From Haloechinothrix aidingensis (GTDB lineage Bacteria > Actinomycetota > Actinomycetes > Mycobacteriales > Pseudonocardiaceae), in contig NZ_JACCKD010000010.1 in the NCBI RefSeq assembly GCF_013450155.1, positions 62,001-126,000 on the forward strand: 64,000 nt of DNA, in the 5' to 3' direction. This document shows positions 44,218 through 53,568 of this stretch, one piece after another. The position numbers and the translations under genes are program-made. Position 1 is the stretch's first letter, and every line of letters starts with the position of its first letter. The notes below the pieces were generated by a model that searched no databases, was not told the origin of the DNA, and saw nothing but the letters and a program-made list of their open reading frames with translations.

Positions 44218-44919
44218 CTACCCTGCCCCGGAGCGCGCGGCCGCCGCGACGTTGGCGTAGGACCACCTGTGCACCGCGCTCGGCCCGTACTCGGCCAGCG
44301 TTCTGGCGTGTTCGGCCGTGCTGTACCCCTTGTGGGTGGCGAACCCGTACATCGGATACCTCGTGTGCAGCTCCGCCATCATCCGGTCCCTGGTCACCTT
44401 GGCCAGTACGGATGCGGCCGCCACGCAGGCCGCTGCCTGATCACCCTTGATCACGGGCACGCTCGGCGCGGCGAGGCCGTCGACCCGGAACCCGTCGGTC
44501 AGCACGTAGCCGGGATGCGGCTCGAGACGTGCCGCCGCCCTGCGCATGCCGCTGATGTTCGCGGCGTGCACACCGTCGGCGTCGATCTCGTCGGGTCCGA
44601 TTACCACCACGGCATAGGCCGCGGCCAGCGCGACGATCTCGTCGTACAGGCGTTCCCGCGTGGCCTCGCTCAGGCGCTTGGAGTCGGTCAGCTCATCCAG
44701 TCCCGGTTCCGGCCGCGCAGGCAGCGCGCACGCCGCGATGACCAGTGGACCCGCACATGCCCCGCGACCGGCTTCGTCCACGCCCGCGACAGGTCCGAAG
44801 CCGCGTCGCGCGAGCGCTCGCTGCACACCCCAGGTACCCGAGTCCCGCCGGATCGGCACGCGGCCGGGCCGGAGTGCTTCCCGGTACGGCCGGCCGCTCG
44901 ATGTGGTGCCCTTCACCAC
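44218..44919 (-). CDS. rnhB: Ribonuclease HII
   Basis: RNase HII removes ribonucleotides and RNA from DNA duplexes. The 233-residue protein has the acidic active-site motifs [17 protein letters not shown] and [14 protein letters not shown], and a later Asp in [11 protein letters not shown]. The lepB stop is 9 bases upstream, so the two are likely co-transcribed. Confidence 0.95.
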   Translation of the reverse strand: MVKGTTSSGRPYREALRPGRVPIRRDSGTWGVQRALARRGFGPVAGVDEAGRGACAGPLVIAACALPARPEPGLDELTDSKRLSEATRERLYDEIVALAAAYAVVVIGPDEIDADGVHAANISGMRRAAARLEPHPGYVLTDGFRVDGLAAPSVPVIKGDQAAACVAAASVLAKVTRDRMMAELHTRYPMYGFATHKGYSTAEHARTLAEYGPSAVHRWSYANVAAAARSGAG

Positions 44920-44928
44920 AACGGGCTC

Positions 44929-45732
44929 CTAGTCGTGCTGCGGATTGAAGTCGCTGACACTGCCCCAACGACCGGGGGGCAGGACGATCACGCGCGCCTT
45001 GCCTACGACGTGGTCCTCCGGCACGGCACCCTGCTCACCACCGCCGCCCTGGATCCGCGAGTCGCTGGAGTTGTTGCGGTTGTCGCCCATCATCCACAGG
45101 GAGTCCTCCGGCACCTCGACCGGGCCGAAGGACCGCTGCTCACGTTCCCGGCCGGGTTCCCAGTGCAGGTACGGCTCGTCGAGCGGACTCCCGTCGACCA
45201 GCACGCGGTTCTGCTCGTCGCAGCACTCCACCGTCTGACCACCCTCGGCGATGATGCGCTTGACGAAGTCCCGTTCGTCCGGTGGGGCCATGCCCACCAC
45301 GGCACCGAGCTGCCGCAGGAACCCCGCCACGGGGTTCGCGGGCTCCGCCACCGGAGCATCGGTCTCGGTCCAGGCCCGTGGCCCGTGGAACACCACCACA
45401 TCACCCGGCTCCGGGTCGGTGAAGTTGTACACGAGCTTGTCGACCAGCACACGATCCGGCGTACAGCCGGGACACCCGTGCAACGTGGTCTGCATCGAAC
45501 CGGACGGGATCATGTACACCCGCGCCACGAAATGCTGGATGGTGAACGTCAGGACGAGAGCGACGAGGATGAGGATGGGCAGCTCTTTCCAGAAGGAACG
45601 CTGCTTCTCCGGCTTACGTTTGCGATGCGCGCCACCACTGCGCGACGCCTCGCCGGAGGCTGACTCCTTGTCGAACCGTCCCCGGTCATCGGGACTGTCG
45701 CCGGATCCACTCGCAGGCACGGGCTTGACCAC
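44929..45732 (-). CDS. lepB: Signal peptidase I
   Basis: LepB cleaves signal peptides at the outer membrane face. The 267-residue protein has a cytosolic polar N-terminus, a membrane span (ELPILILVALVLTFTIQHF), the catalytic Ser in MIPSGSMQTTL and Lys in DFVKRIIAEGG, and the final box GDNRNNSSDSR. It lies between rplS and rnhB as in other actinobacteria. Confidence 0.95.
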   Translation of the reverse strand: MVKPVPASGSGDSPDDRGRFDKESASGEASRSGGAHRKRKPEKQRSFWKELPILILVALVLTFTIQHFVARVYMIPSGSMQTTLHGCPGCTPDRVLVDKLVYNFTDPEPGDVVVFHGPRAWTETDAPVAEPANPVAGFLRQLGAVVGMAPPDERDFVKRIIAEGGQTVECCDEQNRVLVDGSPLDEPYLHWEPGREREQRSFGPVEVPEDSLWMMGDNRNNSSDSRIQGGGGEQGAVPEDHVVGKARVIVLPPGRWGSVSDFNPQHD

Positions 45733-45762
45733 GGGGCCAGAACAGGTTCTCGACCAGGCGCG

Positions 45763-46125
45763 TCAGGAACGCGCGACGGCCGACTCCCGACGCTCCGGAA
45801 TACGTGCCTTCTTACCGCGCAGGTTGCGCAAGTAGTAGAGCTTGGCGCGCCGGACCACACCGCGCTTGGCCACCTCGATCTTGGCGATGTTCGGTGAGTG
45901 CAGCGGGAACGTCCGCTCCACGCCGACACCGAACGAGACCTTGCGCACGGTGAACGTCTCGCGGACACCGCCGCCCTGGCGGCGGATGACCACACCCTGG
46001 AAGACCTGGTTCCGCTCCCGGGTGCCCTCAATGACGCGGACGTGAACCTTCAACGTGTCGCCTGCCCGGAAGTACGGGATGTCGGAACGCAGCGACTCGG
46101 CGTCAAGAGCGTCCAGGGTGTTCAT
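45763..46125 (-). CDS. rplS: 50S ribosomal protein L19
   Basis: The 120-residue protein has [20 protein letters not shown] and [23 protein letters not shown]-type core motifs of L19. The ATG at 46125 gives the standard N-terminus. It is downstream of trmD, separated by a 335-bp gap, so it may have its own promoter in addition to the rpsP-rimM-trmD transcript. Confidence 0.97.
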   Translation of the reverse strand: MNTLDALDAESLRSDIPYFRAGDTLKVHVRVIEGTRERNQVFQGVVIRRQGGGVRETFTVRKVSFGVGVERTFPLHSPNIAKIEVAKRGVVRRAKLYYLRNLRGKKARIPERRESAVARS

Positions 46126-46460
46126 CGTCTTGGTCCGTCCTCGTTCATCGTATGGCTTACCTACATCCAGGCACGTGGGACGCGGTGTCCAACGCGGGGC
46201 CCCGGCATGCGGTCGAGTCGTACTCGCTCGCTGCTGCCGTGGAGACCGCCACACCCCCGCTCTACGGCGCGAGTCACCGTGCGGCGTGACGCTCGGCGAC
46301 TCCTGCCCGCTGGGTCGTGAACAACTCACCCGGCCTGGAGATTTACAGTGACATGTCGCGCGCACCGCGCGATCACGCCGACGGTGTCAGTATTACAGAT
46401 CCCACTCCCCGCGGCGCACCCGGGGGAGGTCACCGCGCAAGCGTGCCGCGGACCGGCACC
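46126..46460. other. Gap between trmD and rplS
   Basis: No gene is evident in these 335 bases. The gap is unusually long for a trmD-rplS junction and probably carries an rplS promoter and leader RNA. I can point to no clear -10/-35 pair. A hairpin lies at its trmD end (46448-46472). Confidence 0.5.
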
Positions 46461-46472
46461 TCACCGGTCCGC
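46448..46472 (-). terminator. Hairpin across the trmD stop codon
   Basis: GCGGACCGG and CCGGTCCGC form a 9-bp stem around a 7-base loop that contains the trmD stop. It may attenuate transcription into rplS. Confidence 0.4.
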
Positions 46473-47255
46473 CCGCAACGACTCGAGCAGTGCACGATCC
46501 CGCTCGTCGAGCGCCTCCTCCGGCAGCCGGTCCACCAGGTCCGGACGGCGGTGGAAGGTCCGGACCAACGCCTGATCCCTGCGCCACCGGTCCACGAGTG
46601 CGTGGTTACCGGACAGCAGCACGTCCGGAACGGCGAGGTCGCGCCACACCTCGGGGCGCGTATAACTCGGACCTTCGAGTAACCCGTCCAGTGCCGTGGA
46701 GAACGAGTCCTGCGCGGCCGAGCTCGGGTTGCCGAGCACCCCGGGCAGCAACCGCGCGAACGCCTCGACGATCACCAGCACGGCAGCCTCGCCGCCGACC
46801 AGCACGTAGTCCCCGATCGATACCTCGTCGACCGGCATCCTGCGCGCCGCATCGTCGATGACACGCTGATCGATGCCTTCATAGCGGCCACACGCGAAGA
46901 TCAGATGTTCCTCCGCCGCGTACTCCTGGGCGCATCGCTGGGTGAACGGGCGCCCGGCCGGGGTCGGCACCACGAGACGCGGGCGGCGCCCCGTCCCGTG
47001 CTCGGTCCCGTGCTCGTCGCTCTCCGTCCGCGGTGCGACGGCATCCAGTGCCTCGCCCCACACCTGCGGCTTCATCACCATGCCCGGGCCACCGCCGTAG
47101 GGCGCGTCGTCCACGGCGCGGTGCACGTCGTGCGTCCAGTCACGCAGGTCGTGCACGTCGAGACTGATCAGACCCCGCTCGATGGCCTTCCCGAGCAGCG
47201 CAGCACGCAACGGCTGGAGGTACTCCGGGAAGATCGTGATGACGTCGATGCGCAT
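46461..47255 (-). CDS. trmD: tRNA (guanine37-N1)-methyltransferase
   Basis: TrmD methylates G37 in tRNAs to prevent frameshifting. The 264-residue protein begins [16 protein letters not shown], has the [12 protein letters not shown] loop, and the SAM-binding trefoil knot in [14 protein letters not shown] and [15 protein letters not shown]. It follows rimM with a 9-bp gap. Confidence 0.97.
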   Translation of the reverse strand: MRIDVITIFPEYLQPLRAALLGKAIERGLISLDVHDLRDWTHDVHRAVDDAPYGGGPGMVMKPQVWGEALDAVAPRTESDEHGTEHGTGRRPRLVVPTPAGRPFTQRCAQEYAAEEHLIFACGRYEGIDQRVIDDAARRMPVDEVSIGDYVLVGGEAAVLVIVEAFARLLPGVLGNPSSAAQDSFSTALDGLLEGPSYTRPEVWRDLAVPDVLLSGNHALVDRWRRDQALVRTFHRRPDLVDRLPEEALDERDRALLESLRADR

Positions 47256-47264
47256 CGTTACGGG

Positions 47265-47774
47265 TTACTCCAGAAGGCCTTCCGGGGGGTCGAGCGCCAG
47301 CCTGCCCCCCTCGACGTCCACCGTCGGCACGATCGCGCGTACGAACGGGACGAGCACCTCGTGACCATCCACGTCGAGCACGAGCAGGTCGCCGGCCGGA
47401 CCGTGCGCCACGTCCCGAACGGGACCGACGGGCGTGCCGTCGGCGCGTTCGGCGCGCAGCCCGATCAGCTCGTGATCGTAGAACTCCTCGGGGTCCTCGG
47501 CAGGCGGCAGCTCTGCGGTGTCGACGACGAGCAGGCAGCCGCGCAGCGCCTCGGCGTCCTCCCGTGTACTGACCTGATCGAACCGGACGAGCAGCCGGTT
47601 ACCGTGCCACCGGCTGCTCCGCACGGTCAGCGCGGTGGACGGTCCGTGCTTGCGTCGCGCGGTGAGCCCCGCCTCGTCCGCGAAACGTTCGTCCGGCGCG
47701 TCGGTACGCACATCGACCACGAGCTCGCCGCGAATGCCGTGTGCCTTGGCCACCCGCCCGACGACGACGTCCAC
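47265..47774 (-). CDS. rimM: 16S rRNA processing protein RimM
   Basis: RimM assists 30S head assembly through S19. The 169-residue protein starts VVVGRVAKAHGIRGELVV and ends with the PRC-barrel region VLDVDGHEVLVPFVRAIVPTVD. It begins with GTG at 47774, 67 bp after the KH-domain gene. Confidence 0.95.
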   Translation of the reverse strand: MDVVVGRVAKAHGIRGELVVDVRTDAPDERFADEAGLTARRKHGPSTALTVRSSRWHGNRLLVRFDQVSTREDAEALRGCLLVVDTAELPPAEDPEEFYDHELIGLRAERADGTPVGPVRDVAHGPAGDLLVLDVDGHEVLVPFVRAIVPTVDVEGGRLALDPPEGLLE

Positions 47775-47841
47775 GCCTCACCTTCCTGCGGCTGCGCCCG
47801 CTCCCCGCCACTACGCGAGGGGTGGGTGCGCGGACGCGGGG

Positions 47842-48081
47842 TCACCGATCCGTATCGATCACGTCCACGCGAACGCCACGACCACCGACCCCGCCCATCA
47901 CGGTCCGCAACGCCGTAGCCGTGCGCCCGCCTCGACCGATGACCTTGCCGAGGTCATCGGGATGGACGTGCACTTCCAGCGTACGTCCGCGCCGGTTCGT
48001 GACCAGCTCGACGCGCACCTCGTCGGGATGTTCGACGATGCCACGAACGAGGTGCTCGAGGGAGTCCGCGAGAAAGCTCAC
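47842..48081 (-). CDS. khpA: KH-domain RNA-binding protein (KhpA type)
   Basis: The 79-residue single KH domain carries the RNA-binding GxxG loop within [16 protein letters not shown]. KhpA proteins bind RNA and affect cell elongation in several Gram-positives. Its ATG overlaps the rpsP stop (ATGA), the conserved rpsP-khpA-rimM-trmD order. Confidence 0.93.
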   Translation of the reverse strand: MSFLADSLEHLVRGIVEHPDEVRVELVTNRRGRTLEVHVHPDDLGKVIGRGGRTATALRTVMGGVGGRGVRVDVIDTDR

Positions 48082-48572
48082 GCCCCGTCCTCGGTAGCGG
48101 CGTCCTGCCCGGTCGCTCCGTCGCCCGCGTCATCGGCCGTGGCGGAAGCACCGCCACCGGACTCCTCCGACTTGGCGGACTTCTTGCCGCCCTTCTTCTT
48201 CGCCGTCCCCGCCTCCGCGGTGGACTCGCCATCGGCCTCGGCGAGAGCCTTGTTGAACAGCTCTTCCTTGCTCGGCTTGGGCTCGGCGGCCTTCAGGCGG
48301 CCTTCCGCACCGGGCAGGCCCTTGAACTTCTGCCAGTCACCGGTGACACGGAGCAGACGCTGGACCGGCTCCGTCGGCTGCGCGCCGACACCGAGCCAGT
48401 ACTGCGCGCGCTCGGAGTCGACCTCGATCAGGCTCGGCTCGTCCTTCGGGTGATACTTCCCGATCGTTTCGATGGCCCTGCCATCCCTGCGAGTGCGGGC
48501 GTCGGCCACGATGACCCGGTAGTAGGGCGCACGGATCTTGCCGAGACGCTGCAGTTTGATCTTGACGGCCAC
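48078..48572 (-). CDS. rpsP: 30S ribosomal protein S16
   Basis: The first 80 residues are canonical S16 ([26 protein letters not shown] split around residue 20, then IGKYHPK). An extra 80-residue tail is Ala/Glu/Lys-rich and low complexity, as in other actinobacterial S16 proteins. It is the first gene of the leftward rpsP-khpA-rimM-trmD unit. Confidence 0.96.
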   Translation of the reverse strand: MAVKIKLQRLGKIRAPYYRVIVADARTRRDGRAIETIGKYHPKDEPSLIEVDSERAQYWLGVGAQPTEPVQRLLRVTGDWQKFKGLPGAEGRLKAAEPKPSKEELFNKALAEADGESTAEAGTAKKKGGKKSAKSEESGGGASATADDAGDGATGQDAATEDGA

Positions 48573-48903
48573 GGGTGTGGAACTCCTTGTGTGTTAACCG
48601 AAGTCGAGTCGTTCACGACTGGACCGGGCGGGGACGCGTACCCGTTCCCGCTGGACTCAGCGACAGCGGGTCGGCAGCACCACCCGCCGGTTCGTGAATA
48701 ACCCTCCTTGTGTCTGTCCGTTCGATCGTGGTCGGCCACGCGCCATCCGAGTGGGGGGCGGACGCCGCAGCCGGAAGGCTGTGTTCATCAGAACCTCGAC
48801 ACGGTGAGAGGGCCCGGTCGAGGCAGGCAAGGATTCATTGTGCCAGACGTCGTCCCCGTACTCGTCGACCACCCTCGGCATCCGGGGCCCGGCCCGCCTG
48901 CCC
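48573..48903. other. Gap upstream of rpsP, no gene seen
   Basis: These 331 bases should hold the rpsP promoter and leader. Open frames crossing the region lack ribosome binding sites and plausible composition. I see no confident promoter motif. Confidence 0.5.
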
Positions 48904-49650
48904 CTACAGCTGCAGCACGCCCAGTGCGGTCAGCAGGATCGCCAGCGCCGGAAAGAAGTTGTTGACCTGGTGCGCGATGATGCTGGCGAGCAACCGTCCG
49001 GTGACCAGCCTGGCGAGCCCGATCGGGATGGCGATCACCAGCAGCAGCGTGGTCCGCAGCGGTTCGAGGTGGCTGACGGCGAAAACCGCCGTGGAGATCA
49101 CGAACGCGGCGAACCTCCCCCACAGGATCGTCTTCCACTGCAGGCGCTCGATGGCACTCCACAGCAGGCCGCGGAAGATGATCTCTTCACAGATGGGGCC
49201 GACCAGCCACAGGTAGAAGAACACGGTCAGCGCGGCATACACCGACAGCGGCCGGTCGGCCACCAGCGCACCGATCGCCGACTGCGCGTCGTCCTCGCCG
49301 ACGAACCGGGTCCACACGGCGACGCCGAGCGTGGTGATCACCAGGCCGAGCGCACCGAACCGCAGGCCTGTCTTGACGTCGTCCCAGCGCGGCTGGAGAG
49401 CGAGGTCCCGGACGGGGCCGTTCCCGCGCACCACTGTGACGAGCAACGCGACGGCCACCGCGACCAGGGTCGGCGCGATGGTCCCGATCAGCACGTGCTG
49501 GGTCGGGATGCTCTCCCCGCCCGATGACGACCCCAGCAGCGCGGAGACGAAGGCCGCCGTGGTCAGCAGCACTGCCTCCACCAGCAAGAACGCGCCGAAC
49601 CCCCAACGGGGGCTCGGCAGCGGCTCTGTTCGCACCTGAACGGACGCCAT
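48904..49650 (-). CDS. CPBP-family intramembrane protease (second of pair)
   Basis: The 248-residue polytopic protein has the CPBP/Abi motifs EEIIFRG, FAVSHLEP and HQVNNFF, the Glu/His/Asn catalytic set of Rce1-like intramembrane proteases. It overlaps the preceding CPBP gene (TGATG at 49650) and is last of a three-gene coupled set with an amidohydrolase. The substrate is unknown; such proteins sometimes modify peptides or act in bacteriocin immunity. Confidence 0.87.
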   Translation of the reverse strand: MASVQVRTEPLPSPRWGFGAFLLVEAVLLTTAAFVSALLGSSSGGESIPTQHVLIGTIAPTLVAVAVALLVTVVRGNGPVRDLALQPRWDDVKTGLRFGALGLVITTLGVAVWTRFVGEDDAQSAIGALVADRPLSVYAALTVFFYLWLVGPICEEIIFRGLLWSAIERLQWKTILWGRFAAFVISTAVFAVSHLEPLRTTLLLVIAIPIGLARLVTGRLLASIIAHQVNNFFPALAILLTALGVLQL

Positions 49651-50426
49651 CAGGACACCAGGAAAAGCAGGATCGCGGGTGGGAGGTTGTTCGTACCATG
49701 CGCGACCACGCTCGCGCCGAGGCGGCCGGTGACGTAACGCGCGAGGCCGATCGCGACACCCTGCCCGAACAGCGCGAGCGTTCGCGCCGGTTCGGCGTGC
49801 AGGTACGCGAACAGCACGGCGCTGAGCACCACGATGGCCCAGGCAGGTACCCGGTAGTGCGCGAGCGCGTTCCACAGCGCGCCCCGCACGAGCAGCTCCT
49901 CGGTGAGCGGGGCCACGATCACCAGCGCGCCCGCGAACACCAGCAGCCACACCACGTCGTCTCCCAGCCCTTCGGCGAGCCCGTGCAGCGGGCTGTCCGT
50001 GAACTCGTCCGCCCCGTAGACAGTGATCGTGAGCAGGTTGATCAGGTAACCGGCGAGCAGGGCGAAGCCACCGCAGGCGACGCCGATCTGCACGTCACGC
50101 CAGTTCGGGAGCAGCGCGTAGTCGGAGCGCGGCCCCTGCCCCCAGAGCCGGGAACCGAGCACGGGCCCGACGCCGAGAAGCAGGTTCGGCACGAAGGCGA
50201 GCAGGAGCACCGGCCCGAGCTCGGGTACGGTCAGCGGCCCCACTCCCGGTTCGGCCCCGGTCACCACCAGCCCCACCAGCAGGCCCGCGAGGTGATACCC
50301 GCCCAGCCCGATGAACAGCGCCAGCAGGCCCCAGTGCGTGCCGAGCACGAGGCCGTCGCCCGTGGGCGCCCGCGGCCCGGCAGGCTCCCGCCGCCCCGGC
50401 TCGCCGTCCCCCGTAGGTGTACTCAC
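49650..50426 (-). CDS. CPBP-family intramembrane protease (first of pair)
   Basis: The 258-residue protein has about seven membrane spans and the motifs EELLVRGALWNAL, FAYLHAEP and HGTNNLPP. It is a paralogue of the neighbour at 48904, sharing gene position and C-terminal ARYVTGRLGASVVAHGTNN-like sequence. The GTG at 50426 overlaps the amidohydrolase stop (GTGA). Tandem, translationally coupled CPBP genes suggest a heteromeric or duplicated function. Confidence 0.87.
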   Translation of the reverse strand: MSTPTGDGEPGRREPAGPRAPTGDGLVLGTHWGLLALFIGLGGYHLAGLLVGLVVTGAEPGVGPLTVPELGPVLLLAFVPNLLLGVGPVLGSRLWGQGPRSDYALLPNWRDVQIGVACGGFALLAGYLINLLTITVYGADEFTDSPLHGLAEGLGDDVVWLLVFAGALVIVAPLTEELLVRGALWNALAHYRVPAWAIVVLSAVLFAYLHAEPARTLALFGQGVAIGLARYVTGRLGASVVAHGTNNLPPAILLFLVS

Positions 50427-51553
50427 CGGACAACCGTGCCCCGGAGTACCACGCGCGCCGGTGTGCGCACCACACCGACGTCGACGCGCGGGTCGCGATC
50501 GAACACGAGCAGGTCGGCCTCGGTCCCGTCGTCGAGCCGGTGGTACCCGAGCCACTCCCGCGCGCTCCAGGACGCGGCCCCCAGAACCCGCTCGTCGGGC
50601 ATCCCGGCGTCACGTAACGCCACCATCTCGTCGGCGAGACGGCCGTGCGCGATCGTCCCGCCCGCGTCGGTCCCGGTGTAGATCGGCACACCGGCCTCAA
50701 GCGCTGCCCGGACCATCTCGCCCGCGCCCGCGTGCAGTGCCCGCATGTGGGATGCGTATGTCGGGTACTTGTGTGCCTGGTCCGCGATCGCCGGGAAAGT
50801 CTCGATGTTGATCAAGGTTGGCACGACCGCGACACCGCGCCGCGCGGCCTCGTCGACGAGCCCTGCCGACAGCAGCCCGGTGGCGTGTTCGAGGCAGTCC
50901 ACCCCCGCTTCGAGCAGCCCGGGTAGCGCGTCCTCGCCGAACACGTGCGCGGTCACCCGCGCGCCAGCGCCGTGCGCCACCCGGATCGCTTCCGCAAGCA
51001 CGTCATCGGGCCACAGTGGGGCGAGGTCGCCCACCGACCGGTCGATCCAGTCGCCGACGAGCTTGACCCAGCCGTCCCCCGCGGCGGCCTGCTCGGCGAC
51101 TGCCTGACCGAGCAGCCCGGGATCGTCCAGCTCGATACCGAGACCGGGGATGTATCGCTTGGCCAGCGCCACGTGCCTGCCTGCACGGATGATGCGCGGC
51201 AGGTCCGGTTGGGATTGCAGGGGACTGTTGTCCATCGGCACGCCGCAGTCGCGCACCAGCAGCGTACCGCCGTCCCTGTCGGCGATGGCCTGCTCGCGTG
51301 CCTCGTCGAGCGTCGCGGCCGTCGTGTCCCCGGTACCGATACCCGGGTGGCAGTGCGCGTCGACCAACCCCGGGAGCACGTAGCCGGACTCGGCGATGGT
51401 GCGCGCCCCCGGGACCGGGGTGTGCCAGACCCTGCCGTGCTGGACCCACAGGTCACGCTCGTCACCGTCCGGCAGCACGACGCAGCGCAGGTGCAGTGCG
51501 GGCTGCGAGGGCTCCGGACCGTCCTGGCTCGACCCTTGCGGCTCCGTCATCAA
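50423..51553 (-). CDS. Amidohydrolase-superfamily enzyme
   Basis: The 376-residue TIM-barrel protein has the metal motif DAHCHPG in the N-terminal strand, GARVTAHVFG and a later YTGTDAGGTIAHG with the catalytic Asp. It resembles imidazolonepropionase/prolidase-type amidohydrolases and Rv2915c, which is in the same place before ffh in M. tuberculosis. The substrate is unknown. It overlaps the first CPBP gene. Confidence 0.86.
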   Translation of the reverse strand: MMTEPQGSSQDGPEPSQPALHLRCVVLPDGDERDLWVQHGRVWHTPVPGARTIAESGYVLPGLVDAHCHPGIGTGDTTAATLDEAREQAIADRDGGTLLVRDCGVPMDNSPLQSQPDLPRIIRAGRHVALAKRYIPGLGIELDDPGLLGQAVAEQAAAGDGWVKLVGDWIDRSVGDLAPLWPDDVLAEAIRVAHGAGARVTAHVFGEDALPGLLEAGVDCLEHATGLLSAGLVDEAARRGVAVVPTLINIETFPAIADQAHKYPTYASHMRALHAGAGEMVRAALEAGVPIYTGTDAGGTIAHGRLADEMVALRDAGMPDERVLGAASWSAREWLGYHRLDDGTEADLLVFDRDPRVDVGVVRTPARVVLRGTVVR

Positions 51554-51568
51554 GCGGGCAACACTCGC

Positions 51569-53116
51569 TTACTTCTTCTTCGGCAGGTTGAGCTTCGACG
51601 GATCGAACCCGGGGGGCAGCTCGTTCATGCCGCCGCCGAGCTTGGACATGTCGGGCGCGCCCTCGCCGCCACCGGCAGGAGGCATCGGCATCCCGCCCGG
51701 CATACCGCCCTTGACCTTGGGCGGCGTGGGGCCGCGGCCCTTGCCCTTCTTGCCCTTCTTGCCCTTGCGGTTCTTCTTGCTGCCGCCCGCGCCGCCTCCG
51801 AAGCCGAAGCTGCCCGCCATCTGGGCCATCATCTTGCGCGCTTCGAAGAACCGGTTGACCAGATCGTTGACATCGCGTACCGCTACGCCGGACCCGTTCG
51901 CGATACGCAACCGCCGCGAGGCGTTGATGATCTTCGGGTTCGCGCGTTCCGCGGGCGTCATGCCCCTGATGATCGCCTGGAGCCGGTCCAGGTGGGAGTC
52001 GTCGAAGTCGGCGAGCTGCTCCTTCATCTGACCGCCGCCGGGGAGCATGCCGAGCAGGTTGCCGATGGGCCCCATCTTGCGCACCGACAGCATCTGCTCG
52101 AGGAAGTCCTCCAGAGTGAGCTCGCCGGTGCCGATCTTCGCGGCGGTCTGCTCGGCCTGCTGCTGGTCGAAAGCCTGCTCAGCCTGCTCGATCAGCGTGA
52201 GCATGTCGCCCATGCCCAGGATCCGGCTGGCCATCCTGTCCGGATGGAACGCGTCGAAGTCCGCCAGCTTCTCGCCGTTCGACGCGTACAGGATCGGCTG
52301 CCCGGTCACTTCACGAACGCTCAGCGCAGCACCACCACGCGCGTCGCCGTCGAGCTTGGTGAGCACCACACCGCTGAAGCCGACGCCGTCGCGGAACGCC
52401 TCCGCGGTGGTCACGGCATCCTGACCGGTCATAGCGTCGACCACGAACAGGGTCTCGTCCGGCTGCACGGCGTCCCGGATGTCGGAGGCCTGCCGCATCA
52501 TCTCCTCGTCGACACCCAGCCGCCCCGCGGTGTCGACGATCACGATGTCGTGCTGCGCGCTGCGGGCCTCATCGACACCGCGCCGCGCCACATCGACCGG
52601 GTCCCCCACCCCGTTGCCCTCTTCCGGGGCGAACACCGGCACGCCCGCACGCTCGCCGACAACCTGCAGCTGCGTCACCGCGTTCGGGCGCTGCAGGTCG
52701 CAGGCGACAAGCAGTGGCGTGTGCCCCTTGCCCTTGAGATGCATCGCCAGCTTGCCTGCCAGCGTGGTCTTACCGGACCCCTGCAGGCCGGCGAGCATGA
52801 TCACGGACGGCGGGTTCTTGGCGAGGTTGAGCCTGCGGCTCTCCCCGCCGAGGATGCCGACGAGTTCGTCATTGACGATCTTGACGACCTGCTGCGCCGG
52901 GTTCAGCGCCTGCGAGACCTCGGCACCCTTGGCCCGCTCCTTGACCTGGCCGATGAAGGAGCGAACCACGGGCAGCGCCACGTCGGCTTCCAGCAGCGCC
53001 ACGCGGATCTCGCGCGCTGTCGCATCGATATCGGCTTCGGTCAGTTTGCCCTTGCTGCGCAGGTTCTGCAGGACCGACGTGAGGCGGTCGGAGAGGGTGT
53101 CGAACACAGGTCGCAC
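51569..53116 (-). CDS. ffh: Signal recognition particle protein Ffh
   Basis: Ffh binds signal sequences with 4.5S RNA and targets ribosomes to FtsY. The 515-residue protein has an NG GTPase domain (LAGLQGSGKTTLAGKLA, VIVDTAGRLGVDEEM, LTKLDGDARGG) and a methionine-rich M domain with a Gly/Lys-rich C-terminal tail. The GTG at 53107 may be the true start instead of 53116. Confidence 0.97.
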   Translation of the reverse strand: MRPVFDTLSDRLTSVLQNLRSKGKLTEADIDATAREIRVALLEADVALPVVRSFIGQVKERAKGAEVSQALNPAQQVVKIVNDELVGILGGESRRLNLAKNPPSVIMLAGLQGSGKTTLAGKLAMHLKGKGHTPLLVACDLQRPNAVTQLQVVGERAGVPVFAPEEGNGVGDPVDVARRGVDEARSAQHDIVIVDTAGRLGVDEEMMRQASDIRDAVQPDETLFVVDAMTGQDAVTTAEAFRDGVGFSGVVLTKLDGDARGGAALSVREVTGQPILYASNGEKLADFDAFHPDRMASRILGMGDMLTLIEQAEQAFDQQQAEQTAAKIGTGELTLEDFLEQMLSVRKMGPIGNLLGMLPGGGQMKEQLADFDDSHLDRLQAIIRGMTPAERANPKIINASRRLRIANGSGVAVRDVNDLVNRFFEARKMMAQMAGSFGFGGGAGGSKKNRKGKKGKKGKGRGPTPPKVKGGMPGGMPMPPAGGGEGAPDMSKLGGGMNELPPGFDPSKLNLPKKK

Positions 53117-53568
53117 TCCAGCTGGTCGTGGTTGCTCTGCCGGGACCGTTCGGCCGCGAGGTACCCAGCCACCCCCACAGTATCCCGACGGCTCCCGGTT
53201 CGTGCGAGGGCCGGATCGAGCACGCCGTTCGAGTCCGCAGGCGACCGGTCGTCAGTCACCGGCCGCCGCGCCGGGTGGGCGGGAACGCCGCGCGCGGGGT
53301 CGCGTTCCGGCACGTGTCCCGTGAGCCTACCCGGCGGGAGGGCTCGGGGTGAGGTTACGAGCGTGTCAGAGGTAGACTCGCCCCCTCGAACGAGCCGACC
53401 TCTGACACGCGGTCTCGCGCGCCTCCCCGCCAGCCGGGCCTGTCGCCAAACCCCCAGTACCTGGCGTCATGTCTCCCGGCTCGCTGTCCCGCCGCGCGAC
53501 GACTGCCAGAGTGCCCGACTCGCGCCGCCTCGCACAGCGGGAATCCCCCTGGGCCCCGGTGAGTAGTT
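53117..53568. other. Gap between glnD and ffh
   Basis: I see no gene in 452 bases. It holds the hairpin at 53361-53410 downstream of glnD and presumably the ffh promoter. No tRNA or 4.5S-like RNA is recognised. Confidence 0.5.
53361..53410 (-). terminator. Stem-loop downstream of glnD
   Basis: GCGTGTCAGAGGT (53361-53373) pairs perfectly with 53398-53410 around a 24-base loop, about 160 bases after the glnD stop. Confidence 0.6.

Noticed and set aside
53361-53410. tRNA or small RNA gene at the stem-loop after glnD
   Set aside because: It is one simple 13-bp stem; there is no cloverleaf, anticodon arm or CCA end.
50945-53566. 873-residue plus-strand open frame
   Set aside because: It lies across ffh and the amidohydrolase on the opposite strand and has no domain or start site.
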